Shown in pieces: positions 27,101 through 35,115 of a stretch of 64,000 nucleotides of DNA. Source of the stretch: an uncultured Eubacteriales bacterium (GTDB taxonomy: Bacteria; Bacillota; Clostridia; Oscillospirales; Acutalibacteraceae); NCBI GenBank assembly GCA_934457095.1, contig CAKSHJ010000004.1, positions 1 to 64,000 on the forward strand. Reading direction: 5' to 3'. Under the pieces are notes generated by a model. That model was not told the origin of the DNA. It saw only the letters and a program-made list of their open reading frames with translations, and did no database searches. The stretch's first letter is position 1; each line of letters starts with the position of its first letter. The position numbers and the translations under genes were made by a program.

Positions 27101-28813
27101 CTCACCTACCGGGAGCTGAAAGAAAAAGCGCTTGCCGTTTTCGCCCGACTAAAAGAAAAAAACATAGAACCGCAGGAGCCTGTAGCAATTTACGCGCCGA
27201 AGGGAATCGCACAAATCATAGCGGCGCTGGGCATTTTATTTGCCGGAGGAGCCTATTTACCACTGGATTTTGAAAACCCGCAGGAGCGAATAGAAACCAT
27301 CCTGAAAGCCGGCGGCGTCCGAAAAGTGATTGTTTCCGAGATACCGGAAAGCGGGCATTTTTTAAGCGGGTACGACCTGATTGCGGTACACGGAGCAAGC
27401 GCGGTTTCTTTAGAGGAAACGCTGATTCCGAAAAAGAACCCCGACGCGCTTTGTTATGTCATTTACACCTCGGGCAGCACCGGAGCCCCCAAAGGCGTCA
27501 TGATTACACACGCGGGCGCGGTGAACACCATACAAGACGTCAACGAACGCTTCGGGCTAAGAGAAACCGACGCCTGTCTCGGGGTCTCCAACCTGCATTT
27601 CGACCTATCGGTATATGACATCTTCGGGCTGTTAGCGGTTGGAGGCAGGGTCGTGCTTCCAACCGCAGAGCAGGCAAAAGAGCCGGCAAGCTGGGCAAAA
27701 TTGCTGGAGCGGGAGCAAATCACCGTCTGGAACAGCGTACCGGCCTTTGCAGAGATGCTTAGCGCCTATTACGAGCAGGAAAAATTGACAAAACCGCATT
27801 CTTTAAGACTGATGCTGCTTTCGGGAGATTGGATCGCAACAGATTTACCGGGTAAAATTTACGAACTGTTCCCGCAGCTGCGCCTAATTGCCTTAGGCGG
27901 CGCAACCGAGGCGTCCATCTGGTCCAATTTCTTTCAGGTTCCCCGTAAAATTCCCAAAGAATGGAACAGCATCCCATACGGCAAGCCGCTGTCCAACCAA
28001 AGGTACTACATACTGGACGAAGCCCTGCAAAACAGACCCGATTGGGTAACAGGCAATATTTTCATAGCGGGCAAAGGCGTAGCCAAGGGCTATTTTCACA
28101 ACAAAGAGCAAACCGCGCGGCAATTTATCACGCACCCGCACACGAAAGAGCCCATGTACGCCACCGGAGACCTGGGAAGATACTGGAGCGACGGAACGAT
28201 AGAATTTCTGGGCAGAAAGGACAATCAAATCAAAATCAACGGCTACCGGGTAGAAATCGGAGAAATAGAAGCGGCCCTGAACAAAATCGAAGGCGTAAGC
28301 GGGGGCAAAATTTTATATCAAGCCGGTATTCTCACGGCATTTTTCCACTTTGCCAACGATTACACAGAGGCCGCCGAGCGCCAAATCAAAGCCGCGCTTA
28401 CGGGCACGCTGCCGGCCTATATGCTCCCGCAGGTGTATATTCCGCTGGCAGAATACCCGCTCACCGCCAACGGAAAAACAGACCTTGCAAAACTGGGAGA
28501 AATATCCGAAAGCCACCGGTTGTCGCAGCAAATCGCGAACAACCGCAAACCGCAAACCACCGCCGAGATTCAACTGGCAGAAATCTGGGGCAATCTTTTA
28601 AAATACGCCCCGGTCTATGCCCAGGACGACTTTTTTCAAAGCGGAGGAGATTCGCTCAAAGCAATTTATCTGGTCAACGCGATAAAAAAGCAGTTCGGGG
28701 TCACGCTCACGGTCAAAGAGATCTACACCGGCAGCCGCCTTTGCGCGCTTGCAGAGCAAATCCGGCAGCGCCCGCCGCAGCAAACCGGCAACGAAGAATT
28801 GTTTGAGATATAG
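21173..28813 (+). CDS. NRPS1: ArCP-Cy-A(Cys, embedded E/MT-like)-PCP-Cy-A(Cys)-PCP
   Basis: 2546-aa synthetase resembling HMWP2/PchE. Domains: aryl carrier 1-75 (Ser33 in LGLNSLKI); Cy1 about 91-520 (D221-LLIA-D226-VQ-S229); A1 about 535-1385 with SGTTGAPKG near 690 and FDLSVYD near 735; embedded domain about 980-1340; PCP1 (LGGDSL near 1430); Cy2 from 1499 (DNIIFDGFS near 1629); A2 with SGSTGAPKG near 2097; PCP2 (SGGDSL near 2489). My hand reading of the specificity residues is DLYNMSMIWK for A1 and DLYNLSLIWK for A2, both cysteine-type. The embedded domain has a degraded SAM-binding motif (IAEIGTRNP), as in the epimerase-type inserts of PchE/HMWP2. Unlike HMWP2, the second module has its own A domain. 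The C-terminus ends in an acidic NEELFEI tail. Confidence 0.9.
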   Translation: MEYEQLKQRISALLPLPEEFEKDRNLLSLGLNSLKIMRLVNALRKEGIKVSYGSLLEAPTLRAWHEIIEQAQKKGSVKEKDKTPCANFTGAFALTDVQYAYQVGRQDGRELGGVGCHAYMEFAGEHIDIDRLNKAWKKVQYHHPMLRAKFLSNGQQEISEKPYSEQIVLYDFSQDSDYAEKVKALGENLSHRKFQVEKGHVCAITLALLPNGKCRLFYDVDLLIADVQSFHIILRDLAAAYAGKPLPKDSENWSFANYLERKKRLEAEDMEAAKAYWNQRLETLPSAPELPLAKPPSAIQKTRTTRRSVTVGMQEWNAITQKAAQSNTTPAVYLMAVYALVIGSRSANKKFLLNVPLFDRHIEYGANENAVADFTTLLLLEIDLSKNPTFEELLHQIGKQLHEDMKHSCYSGVQVQRDMMSKSGQEHPVAPVVFACNFGNPLISKDFEQIFGEFRQMLSQTPGVWIDFQSYEVQNGILLTWDCVEELFPQGLLDDMMASLRKLIEDTAARDWNTHFDMLPEYQRQFVERQKHIAPVRSTERIFDGFLKSAERYEEKIAVIDTGTGKHVTYAELKKQALSVANYFVKHNIRGQAVAITLTRGCMQAVAALGILLSGNYYVPVGLHQPKQRRAAIHELIGISHVLCDETTYCDIQWPEHTDLLCIETLLKGEPLAQIPEISANEPAYIIMTSGTTGAPKGVQICHKGAVNTINDVNKRCGITHKDSVLGVSAMDFDLSVYDLFGILGVGATLVTIPEERSRDAEFWLEQVNQYGVTVWNSVPTLLEMLLICAQAQNKTLPLQVIMLSGDWIGLDLPERAANLTDHCRLISMGGATEASIWSNFFEVKLPLPQNWSSIPYGRPLAGQSYRVVNEFGEDVPFWSEGELWIGGAGVGSYRGDAELTGKKFVEESGTTWYKTGDKGRFWNDGTIEFLGRTDFQVKIRGHRIELGETESALRQIPGITAAVAEVADSATQGKHLVAFLETGTKKTAPLFQTDAEILKETERICTVLSSLKKAKFTENTYGETMTFANTQVCAIILKLFQTAGIFIGKQAYTQQEIHKKLGILPEYTGVVEQYLRRLSEQNILIECGNDSYRMAHSEPKLPPRNSTEEDIANYLQRLEPYIGKMLSGEEPATDIFYAREKNLSPGELFGLLPGVGRATETFIEGLKKLCAAFKGKVRIAEIGTRNPALTKRLTEALQDYSAAYTYLDSSAYFTKEVTKLQKDCAFFTTKTLDFAQEQYDFPEFDIIIAVNYLHRTDVKQTVQNLYRALSPSGMVCVLEMTESNALQHVTAALLEKGNVQILPLSAYRAALKEASFDRVFNLFEAAGCSVFFAATTQKSSRLNRDYLVQHLGETLPDYMIPRTFHALERLPLSRNGKIDRKALQKLAAREKAIPEQTAPVTKTQTILSEIWCELFGMEQVGIHDNYYRLGGDSLTAIQMTTQIKKAFPITYSIKDAMSDHTIARQAQTIEKRIQQGDTIVAEREQTIVADPERLHLPFPLTDVQNAYFLGRSGNFSLGGVSTHCYFELDGKEIDITRANAALNELIQYHGAARIVIHSDGTQSILQQVPQYQMQVYDLTGTTEQARKQKLHCVRSEMSHQKIDLATWPLFDIRAAMFEGGFKLFISFDNIIFDGFSMFQVLSEWAERYRGTYEKKEPLAISFRDYVLGLERLKASAKYKQDKAYWLERSATFLPAPALPLQKNEEAITQQTFERRAAYLRTEEWECLQQRARELEITPSVLLLTAYAEVLRSRSANAEFTLNLTQFDRKELHEQVHDLLGDFTTLTLLEIKTAKCKSFLERARAIGKQLAEDLAHSDYSAVDFQRELRRQTQNAQKAIMPVVFTSGLGIRKWSKGSWLGELSYNISQTPQVWLDHQVIETERGLELFWDSIAELFYPGFIQEMFEDYVRLLKNLAQEKSLFTQKTPSLVQVRLSKERIAANQTQKAFPQETLDGMFLRAAHQYPNRTAVVCNGETLTYRELKEKALAVFARLKEKNIEPQEPVAIYAPKGIAQIIAALGILFAGGAYLPLDFENPQERIETILKAGGVRKVIVSEIPESGHFLSGYDLIAVHGASAVSLEETLIPKKNPDALCYVIYTSGSTGAPKGVMITHAGAVNTIQDVNERFGLRETDACLGVSNLHFDLSVYDIFGLLAVGGRVVLPTAEQAKEPASWAKLLEREQITVWNSVPAFAEMLSAYYEQEKLTKPHSLRLMLLSGDWIATDLPGKIYELFPQLRLIALGGATEASIWSNFFQVPRKIPKEWNSIPYGKPLSNQRYYILDEALQNRPDWVTGNIFIAGKGVAKGYFHNKEQTARQFITHPHTKEPMYATGDLGRYWSDGTIEFLGRKDNQIKINGYRVEIGEIEAALNKIEGVSGGKILYQAGILTAFFHFANDYTEAAERQIKAALTGTLPAYMLPQVYIPLAEYPLTANGKTDLAKLGEISESHRLSQQIANNRKPQTTAEIQLAEIWGNLLKYAPVYAQDDFFQSGGDSLKAIYLVNAIKKQFGVTLTVKEIYTGSRLCALAEQIRQRPPQQTGNEELFEI

Positions 28814-28850
28814 CGTTTTCAAAAGGGAACGAAACAAAAAGGAGCGGAAT

Positions 28851-29918
28851 ATGAACCACCAAAAATGGATCGCGCACGCGCGCCAAAAACCGGGCAACCG
28901 GGTAAATTTACTGTGTTTTATTTTCGACGGCGGAAGCGCGGGTTATTTTGCGCCGTGGAAATACAGCATATCTGACGATATCAACCTGATACCGATTTTA
29001 TATCCGGCGCGGGAGAAGCGCAAAAACGAACCCATGCACAAAACGATGGAGGCATTTGTCGAGGACTTGGTCCAATCGCTTGCAAAAATTTTCCAAGGGG
29101 ACTATGCCTTTTTCGGCTATTGCAGCGGCTCAGTCATTGCCTATGAAGCGGCGGTACTTGCAAACCGGCTTTACGGCACGCAGCCGCGGTACGGAATGAT
29201 CGTATCAAGTCAAGCGCCGAAATATCTGCAAGCGTCGGTGCCGCAGATTACGGACAAAAACCGGGAAACCCTATTTTACAACCATATGATGAGCCTACCG
29301 TTCATGACGGAAAAAATGATGCACGACAAAACATTTTTAGCGTATTACAAGCCGCTTTTCGTGGCAGATTACGGGCTATTGCATACCTATCGTTACAAAG
29401 AGCAGCAGAAACTTTCGTGCGATTTAGACGTCATTTTCTGTCCGGAGGATACGCAGGTCGAGCGAAAAAAAGTAGAGCAATGGCAAGAGCTTACCAACGG
29501 GCGCACCCGGGTCATCGAAAAGGCGGGCGGTCATTTTCTGGCAGACGCACAAGCGGAATACATTTTCTCTTCGCTCAACGGCAGACTCTCGCAAAGCGGG
29601 CAAAACAGCGGCCCAAGCAAACAGGAGCCTTGCAAGCGTGAACGAGCGGCCACGGAAACAGAGCAAAAAATACTGAAAATTTACAACGAGGCCTTCGCGC
29701 CGACGAAAATATGCATGAGCGACCGTTTTTTCCAAAAAGGCGGAGATTCGCTCAAAGCGGTACGAATCGTAAACGCACTTCAAGCGGAATTCGGCATCAC
29801 CGTCACAATAAGCGATATTTTTGATTCCGGGGAGATAAGGGAACTTGCAAAGCGAATCGCGCGCGCGGCCGAGCAAACAACAAAAGAGCGCGCCGCTTCA
29901 GAGGAAGGAGAAATCTAG
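28851..29918 (+). CDS. Thioesterase-carrier protein fusion (TE-PCP), Cys nucleophile
   Basis: 355-aa protein with an unusual domain order. Residues 1 to about 240 are an alpha/beta-hydrolase thioesterase (FIFDGGSAGYFAPW near 22; catalytic His in GGHFLAD near 226). The nucleophile elbow reads GYCSG, so Cys91 replaces Ser. Residues about 265-340 are a carrier domain with Ser300 in KGGDSLKAV, and the protein ends with an acidic SEEGEI tail. Thioesterases normally follow a carrier; here the carrier follows. ATG 28851 follows AGGAG. It sits between the two NRPS genes, so it may carry or transfer the chain between them. A hand-off or editing role is inference. Confidence 0.8.
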   Translation: MNHQKWIAHARQKPGNRVNLLCFIFDGGSAGYFAPWKYSISDDINLIPILYPAREKRKNEPMHKTMEAFVEDLVQSLAKIFQGDYAFFGYCSGSVIAYEAAVLANRLYGTQPRYGMIVSSQAPKYLQASVPQITDKNRETLFYNHMMSLPFMTEKMMHDKTFLAYYKPLFVADYGLLHTYRYKEQQKLSCDLDVIFCPEDTQVERKKVEQWQELTNGRTRVIEKAGGHFLADAQAEYIFSSLNGRLSQSGQNSGPSKQEPCKRERAATETEQKILKIYNEAFAPTKICMSDRFFQKGGDSLKAVRIVNALQAEFGITVTISDIFDSGEIRELAKRIARAAEQTTKERAASEEGEI

Positions 29919-29937
29919 CAAAAAAGGAGGAACAAAA

Positions 29938-32900
29938 ATGCGAATAGAAGCATTGCTGCTAAGCTACCAAAAGCGAGGCGTAACGTTATCGCTCAACGGA
30001 GAAAAGCTGCGTTTTACAGCGCCGCAGAACACCCTCACCCAAGAGGACCTGGCAATTTTAAAAGAGCGCAAAGCAGAGCTCATGGAGTATCTGCAAGCGC
30101 ATCGGCAAAGCAAGCTGATAACAGACAGCGAGAATCGTTACGCACGGTTTCCGCTCACAGACATCCAGTCGTCCTATCTGGTCGGGCAGGAGCATTTTTA
30201 CCAATACGGGGGAACCAACTGCAAAATATACACCGAATTCACCTTTGAGGAACTGAATTTAGAGCGAGTACAATGGGCATGGGAGCAGGTGATACGCCAC
30301 AACGACATGCTGCACGCGGTGATTGAAAAAGAGGGCACGCAAAGGGTGCTGCAGACGTATCAGGTGCCGCAGGTAAGCTTTTGCGACTTAAGCAAAAAAA
30401 CAGAGGAAGCGGCAACGCAAGAGCTGGAACAAATGAGAAACCGGCTCACGCAAAAGCAATACCCGGCGGGCACGTGGCCGCAATTCGACATAGCCTTAAC
30501 CAAGCATCGGGGTCATTACCTGCTGCACCTCTCGCTTGACATGCTGGTCGCAGATTTCGTAAGCGTGAACCTGATTTTAGACGCGTTCGAGCAATTTTAT
30601 TACGGGAACGGGCAACCGAATCTAACCGAGCTTACCTTCCGAGATATCGTCATTTACAGAGAAAATTTAAAAAACAGCGCGCAGGGCAAAGCCAAATACG
30701 AAGCAGATAAAGCCTATTGGCAGAAGAAACTGGAGACCATGCCCGGTCCGCCCAAGCTGCCGGTCAAAGAAAAAGCGGAGGAAAAGGGAGTCCTTTTCCG
30801 GCAATACAATTTTTTTCTGGAGGCAGAGCAGTACCAAAAGCTGTGTCAGCAGGCAAGAAAAGACCGCCTCACGCCGTCGAACCTGATTCTAACAGCATAC
30901 GCAGAAACGCTGAGAAGCATCTCCAAAAACAAAACCTTCTGCATAGACGTAACCATGTCGGACCGCCCGGACATCCACCCGGACATCGGAAAAGTAGTGG
31001 GCGACTTCACCGTTGTCAACATACTGGAGATTGAGCCGGCGCACAACCGAACGTACTCAGAGCAGGCGCGGGCCATCCAGGCAAGACTCTGGGAAGATTT
31101 AAGCCACCAATCGTTTTCGGGCACGCAGGTACTCAGAGAACTGGGCAAGAAGCAAAAATCAGAAATCACGGTACCCGCGGTATACACCAGCACGCTGGGC
31201 GCACTGAACGAAACGCCGAATCGCAGAGGCAAAGTATCATACACCATCAGTCAAACGCCGCAGGTACTGATCGACTGTCAGGTACTGGAGGACGGCGGCG
31301 GTCTGCGGGTGAATTGGGACGTGCGCACGGGAGCGCTGCTGGACGGCGCAGCAGAGGAGGCATTCGCCGCATTTTATGAAACCGTCAGCCGCTTTACCAA
31401 GGAGGGCGCACTGGAGGAAACAATTGTTCCGCAGCTGTCAAAATCGGTGCAAACGCTCCGGCGCAAAACCAACGCAACCCAAAAAGCCATCGCAGCGCAG
31501 CCGCTTCATCAGGGCTTTTTAAAGCATTTCAAAGAAACCCCGGAAAGCCCGGCATTGCACGTGCGCGGCGTTACGTATTCCTACGGAGAATTGGGAAAAT
31601 ACGTGCAGGCAATTTGTCAGGCACTGCAAGAAAAAGGCTTCCAAGCAGGAGACATCGCAGCCATTTCGGCAACAAAAGGGGTCTGGCAAATCGCAGCGGT
31701 ACTTGCCGTTTTAACATTAGGCGGCGCCTATTTACCGCTGGACGCGCACCAACCATTGGAGCGCACGGACAAAATCGTAAGAAACGCAGGAGCCAAATAC
31801 TGTCTGGTAGAGCGCCGGGAGAGCGTCAGCGAGGGCAAAGCGCAAAAAATACAGCTCACCGAGCTAAAAAAACCGGAGGACCGCCCTTGGGAACTGCCTG
31901 CAGCAGAGATAGACCTCAACGCGCCGGCGTATATTATCTTCACATCGGGCAGCACCGGAGAGCCGAAAGGAGTGGTGATTTCGCACGCCGCGGCAAGCAA
32001 CACCATACAAGACATCAATCAAAGGTACGGAGTAACGCAAACGGACCGCCTGCTCAACCTGGCAAATCTGAGCTTCGACTTATCGGTATACGACCTATTC
32101 GGAGCATTTTACGCGGGCGCGGAATTGATACAAGCGACCGAGGAGCAAATAAAAGACCCGCGGCACTGGCTGGACTTATTAAAGGAGCAAAAAGTAAGCA
32201 TATGGAACAGCGTCCCGGCACAAATGAAAATGCTGACGATGCAGCTTTCTAGCGCGCCGGAACGCATCGAAAGCCTGCGGGTTATCCTGCTTTCCGGAGA
32301 CTGGATTGCAGTAGATTTACCGCAAGAAATGCACCGGTATTTCCCGCAGGCGAAGCTGATAAGCTTAGGCGGCGCCACCGAAGCGGCCATCTGGTCCATT
32401 TACTACCCCATGGACCCGCAAAGCGCATATGAACGGAGCATCCCATACGGCAAACCGCTTTCCAACCAGCAATTTTATATTTTAAACGAAAAGCTGGAGG
32501 AGCTTCCGAACTGGATGACAGGCGACCTTTACATAGGCGGAAAAGGCCTGGCGCTTGGGTATTTAGGCGACGAAACATTGACGCAGGAAAAATTCATAAC
32601 GTGGCCAAAATCAGGCCGGCGGCTTTACAAAACCGGAGACCTTGGCCGGTATCGACCGGACGGAAACATCGAATTTCAAGGAAGACGGGACTTTCAGGTT
32701 AAAATCCGGGGCCACAGAGTAGAGCTGGGAGAAATCGAATCGGCAGCGCAGCAGGGGCTGAACCTCAAAGCGGTAAAAGTCATCGCAGTACAAGAAAACG
32801 GCGCGGTTAGCCTATGCTTATTCGGGGTATCGCAAGCAGGCGCAACGCCGCCAAGCCGCCAGGAATTTGAAGAAAGACTCAGCCGCAAGCTGCCCAAATA

Positions 32901-33255
32901 CATGATTCCCGGCAGCTATGAATACCTGGAAAAAATCCCGCTGACAAGCAACGGAAAAGTAGATGAAAAAGCGCTCCGAGCAAGAGGGGAAACGCTGCTG
33001 AAAGAGAAGCAAAAGCAGCGCCCGGCGGCACAAAAGCTATCGGAGGCAGAGCAGCGCATCCACCGCGTCTGGTGCGAACTGTTCGGCGTTGAGCGCATCG
33101 GGGTTGACGAAGACTTTTTCGATTACGGAGGCGATTCGATTCAGATTGTAAAACTCATCACCAAGCTGGAGCAGCAATATGGCTACCGGCTGTCGCTGAC
33201 AGACGTCTACGCCGGCCCAACGATTGCACAAATGGCGCAATCGGTTAAAAATTAA
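29938..33255 (+). CDS. NRPS2: docking domain-Cy-A(Cys)-PCP
   Basis: 1105-aa single module. Residues 1-55 look like a TubC-type N-terminal docking domain (ALLLSYQKRGVTLSLNGEKL). Then Cy from about 70 (LTDIQSSYLVG; DMLVADFVS near 201), A with SGSTGEPKG near 668 and FDLSVYD near 710, A10-type NGKVDEKAL near 1004, and PCP with Ser in YGGDSI near 1066. I read the adenylation code as DLYNLSLIWK, again cysteine. No epimerase or methyltransferase insert and no terminal thioesterase are present; release must occur in trans. AAAGGAGG at 29923-29930 fixes ATG 29938. Confidence 0.9.
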   Translation: MRIEALLLSYQKRGVTLSLNGEKLRFTAPQNTLTQEDLAILKERKAELMEYLQAHRQSKLITDSENRYARFPLTDIQSSYLVGQEHFYQYGGTNCKIYTEFTFEELNLERVQWAWEQVIRHNDMLHAVIEKEGTQRVLQTYQVPQVSFCDLSKKTEEAATQELEQMRNRLTQKQYPAGTWPQFDIALTKHRGHYLLHLSLDMLVADFVSVNLILDAFEQFYYGNGQPNLTELTFRDIVIYRENLKNSAQGKAKYEADKAYWQKKLETMPGPPKLPVKEKAEEKGVLFRQYNFFLEAEQYQKLCQQARKDRLTPSNLILTAYAETLRSISKNKTFCIDVTMSDRPDIHPDIGKVVGDFTVVNILEIEPAHNRTYSEQARAIQARLWEDLSHQSFSGTQVLRELGKKQKSEITVPAVYTSTLGALNETPNRRGKVSYTISQTPQVLIDCQVLEDGGGLRVNWDVRTGALLDGAAEEAFAAFYETVSRFTKEGALEETIVPQLSKSVQTLRRKTNATQKAIAAQPLHQGFLKHFKETPESPALHVRGVTYSYGELGKYVQAICQALQEKGFQAGDIAAISATKGVWQIAAVLAVLTLGGAYLPLDAHQPLERTDKIVRNAGAKYCLVERRESVSEGKAQKIQLTELKKPEDRPWELPAAEIDLNAPAYIIFTSGSTGEPKGVVISHAAASNTIQDINQRYGVTQTDRLLNLANLSFDLSVYDLFGAFYAGAELIQATEEQIKDPRHWLDLLKEQKVSIWNSVPAQMKMLTMQLSSAPERIESLRVILLSGDWIAVDLPQEMHRYFPQAKLISLGGATEAAIWSIYYPMDPQSAYERSIPYGKPLSNQQFYILNEKLEELPNWMTGDLYIGGKGLALGYLGDETLTQEKFITWPKSGRRLYKTGDLGRYRPDGNIEFQGRRDFQVKIRGHRVELGEIESAAQQGLNLKAVKVIAVQENGAVSLCLFGVSQAGATPPSRQEFEERLSRKLPKYMIPGSYEYLEKIPLTSNGKVDEKALRARGETLLKEKQKQRPAAQKLSEAEQRIHRVWCELFGVERIGVDEDFFDYGGDSIQIVKLITKLEQQYGYRLSLTDVYAGPTIAQMAQSVKN

Positions 33256-33280
33256 CAAACATTACAAAAGGAGGAATTTT

Positions 33281-34039
33281 ATGGAATCCAGCAAATGGGT
33301 AGCGCACGGTAGAGTCAACCCACAGGCAACAGTCAATCTCTTATGCTTTGCCTATCCGGGCGGCAGCGCGGGCAATTTCGCCACCTGGAAAAAGCAAATC
33401 GCCCCGCAGATCAACCTGCAGCCGATCCTGTACCCAGAGCGGGAAATCCGCAAAAACGACCGCATGCAAGCGTCGGTAGAGCAATTCATCACAGAATTCG
33501 TGGAAGAAAACGCGCCGCTTTTTGAAAAACCATACGCATTTTTCGGGTATTGCGGCGGCGCGGTTCTGGCATACGAAGCAGCGGTCCTAGCCAAAAAAAT
33601 TTACGGCACAGAGCCGCAGTGGGGCTTCATCGCCTCCAGCGAAGCGCCGGAACACCTCAAGGAATCGCTGGTGCCCTTCCCGGAGCAAACGGCAAAAGAG
33701 GACATGATAGCCTACCTAAGCGGACTGGGCATATTAGACGAAAGCGTGCTGCACAACGAGCTGTTTTTAAATTATTATATCCCGCTGCTCCAAGCGGACT
33801 GCAAACTGCTGGACACCTATATATACCGGCCGCACGCAAAATTAAGCTGCAATCTGGACGTGCTTTACGGAGAAGACGACAGCACGGTAGCGTATGAAAA
33901 AACGCAAAAATGGGCAACGGTCACAACGGGCAAAACGGAGCTTCACAAATACGCGGGCGGACATTTTTTTGTCGAACAGCAAAAAGAAAGCGTCTGCAGC
34001 CTCATCAACAAGAGACTACGCGGAGGAGGCGCACCATGA
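33281..34039 (+). CDS. Discrete thioesterase with Cys nucleophile
   Basis: 252-aa alpha/beta-hydrolase, clearly related to the thioesterase half of the TE-PCP protein (both start with a KWVAH/KWIAH-type segment, share YPxRE and GxxLAYEAAVLA patterns). The elbow reads GYCGG with Cys91 in place of Ser; the acidic residue is probably in YGEDDS near 202 and the His in GGHFFVE near 227. AAAGGAGG at 33267-33274 serves ATG 33281. It follows NRPS2, which lacks a thioesterase, so it is a candidate for product release. Its stop overlaps the next start (ATGA). Confidence 0.83.
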   Translation: MESSKWVAHGRVNPQATVNLLCFAYPGGSAGNFATWKKQIAPQINLQPILYPEREIRKNDRMQASVEQFITEFVEENAPLFEKPYAFFGYCGGAVLAYEAAVLAKKIYGTEPQWGFIASSEAPEHLKESLVPFPEQTAKEDMIAYLSGLGILDESVLHNELFLNYYIPLLQADCKLLDTYIYRPHAKLSCNLDVLYGEDDSTVAYEKTQKWATVTTGKTELHKYAGGHFFVEQQKESVCSLINKRLRGGGAP

Positions 34040-35061
34040 AAGAGAAAGTCAAGGTTGTGGTATGCGGGGTCAATTTCGGCCAATTTTACCTGCAAGCCTG
34101 CAAGAAAAGCAACTCAATTGAGTTAACCGGTATTTTATCGCAAGGCAGCCAGCGCAGCCAAGCGGCGGCAAAAAGGCTGGGCGTACCGCTGTTCACCCAT
34201 GCAGAAGAAATCCCCCCTCAGCAAGCAGATTTCGCCATTGTAGCGGCAAGGTCGGCCATTACGGGTGGCAAGAGCGCCCCCACGGTCAAAGCTTTGCTGA
34301 GGCAAGGCATTTCGGTAGCACAAGAGCAGCCGGTTCATGAGAAAGAAGCGGCAGAACTGAGTAAACAACTTGTAAAAGAGGAACAAATTTACACAGTAAA
34401 CAATTTTTACCATTTCCTACCGGCAGTAGAAGCCTTCCTGAAAACCGCGCAAAAAATCAGCCGCACCCACCCAATTTTACGCCTCCGCCTAAGTTGTTCC
34501 TCGCAAGTCCTCTACCCGCTCATCGACATCCTATACGACACGCTGGAAGAAATTTCCAGCATAGAGGTTACAAAAATACAGGACGGAAACTGTAGCATTT
34601 TAGCGGGCAAACTCAACGCAATACCGTTTACGCTGCATTACTACAACGAGTACGCAGCCGACATAGACGGCAGCCTAGCACTATTTTTCGACCTTCAGCT
34701 GGACACCCCGGCAGGCAACCTAATACTCAATGACCCGGAGGGGCAGGTCATTTGGCAAACGCATTTGCTTTACAACCGCGCCGCAGATTTTTCCGCAGAA
34801 GAATATCAAACGGTAGCGCCGCTGCAAATTCTGTTTGACGGCAGAGCAAAAAGCTATGCGCAAAGGTACCGGGAAATCTGGCCGCTGGCCATGGCGCGGT
34901 CAATACTTGCGTGCCGGCAAAACACACATAGCAAAGAAACAGCACAAAAAACCGTACAAAAAACCTTGCAACAATGCGCACTCTGCGCAAAAATCACAAA
35001 TGCCGCGGGGCGACCGAAAAAAATAGAAATACCCTACCAAAGCGGCTATGTTTTCAGCTGA
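34036..35061 (+). CDS. ybtU: Thiazolinyl-imide reductase (YbtU/PchG/Irp3-like)
   Basis: 341-aa NADPH-dependent reductase of the YbtU/PchG family, which converts one carrier-bound thiazoline ring to thiazolidine. Visible: N-terminal Rossmann strand VVVCGVNFGQFYLQA, then ELTGILSQGSQRSQAAAKRLGVPLF, very like the family; ISVAQEQPVHEKE near 100 is the expected substrate-side strand. Start ATG 34036 overlaps the thioesterase stop and follows GGAGGAGG. It is the last gene of the cluster and is followed by a terminator. Confidence 0.87.
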   Translation: MKEKVKVVVCGVNFGQFYLQACKKSNSIELTGILSQGSQRSQAAAKRLGVPLFTHAEEIPPQQADFAIVAARSAITGGKSAPTVKALLRQGISVAQEQPVHEKEAAELSKQLVKEEQIYTVNNFYHFLPAVEAFLKTAQKISRTHPILRLRLSCSSQVLYPLIDILYDTLEEISSIEVTKIQDGNCSILAGKLNAIPFTLHYYNEYAADIDGSLALFFDLQLDTPAGNLILNDPEGQVIWQTHLLYNRAADFSAEEYQTVAPLQILFDGRAKSYAQRYREIWPLAMARSILACRQNTHSKETAQKTVQKTLQQCALCAKITNAAGRPKKIEIPYQSGYVFS

Positions 35062-35084
35062 ATACGGTGGAGTAAAAACAAAAA

Positions 35085-35115
35085 TGCCGAATCCAAAAGG
35101 ATTCGGTTTCATTTT
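35085..35115 (+). terminator. Terminator of the metallophore biosynthetic operon
   Basis: Perfect 8-bp stem ccgaatcc (35087-35094) and ggattcgg (35099-35106) around an AAAA loop, followed by tttcatttt. It ends the biosynthetic transcript. Confidence 0.87.
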
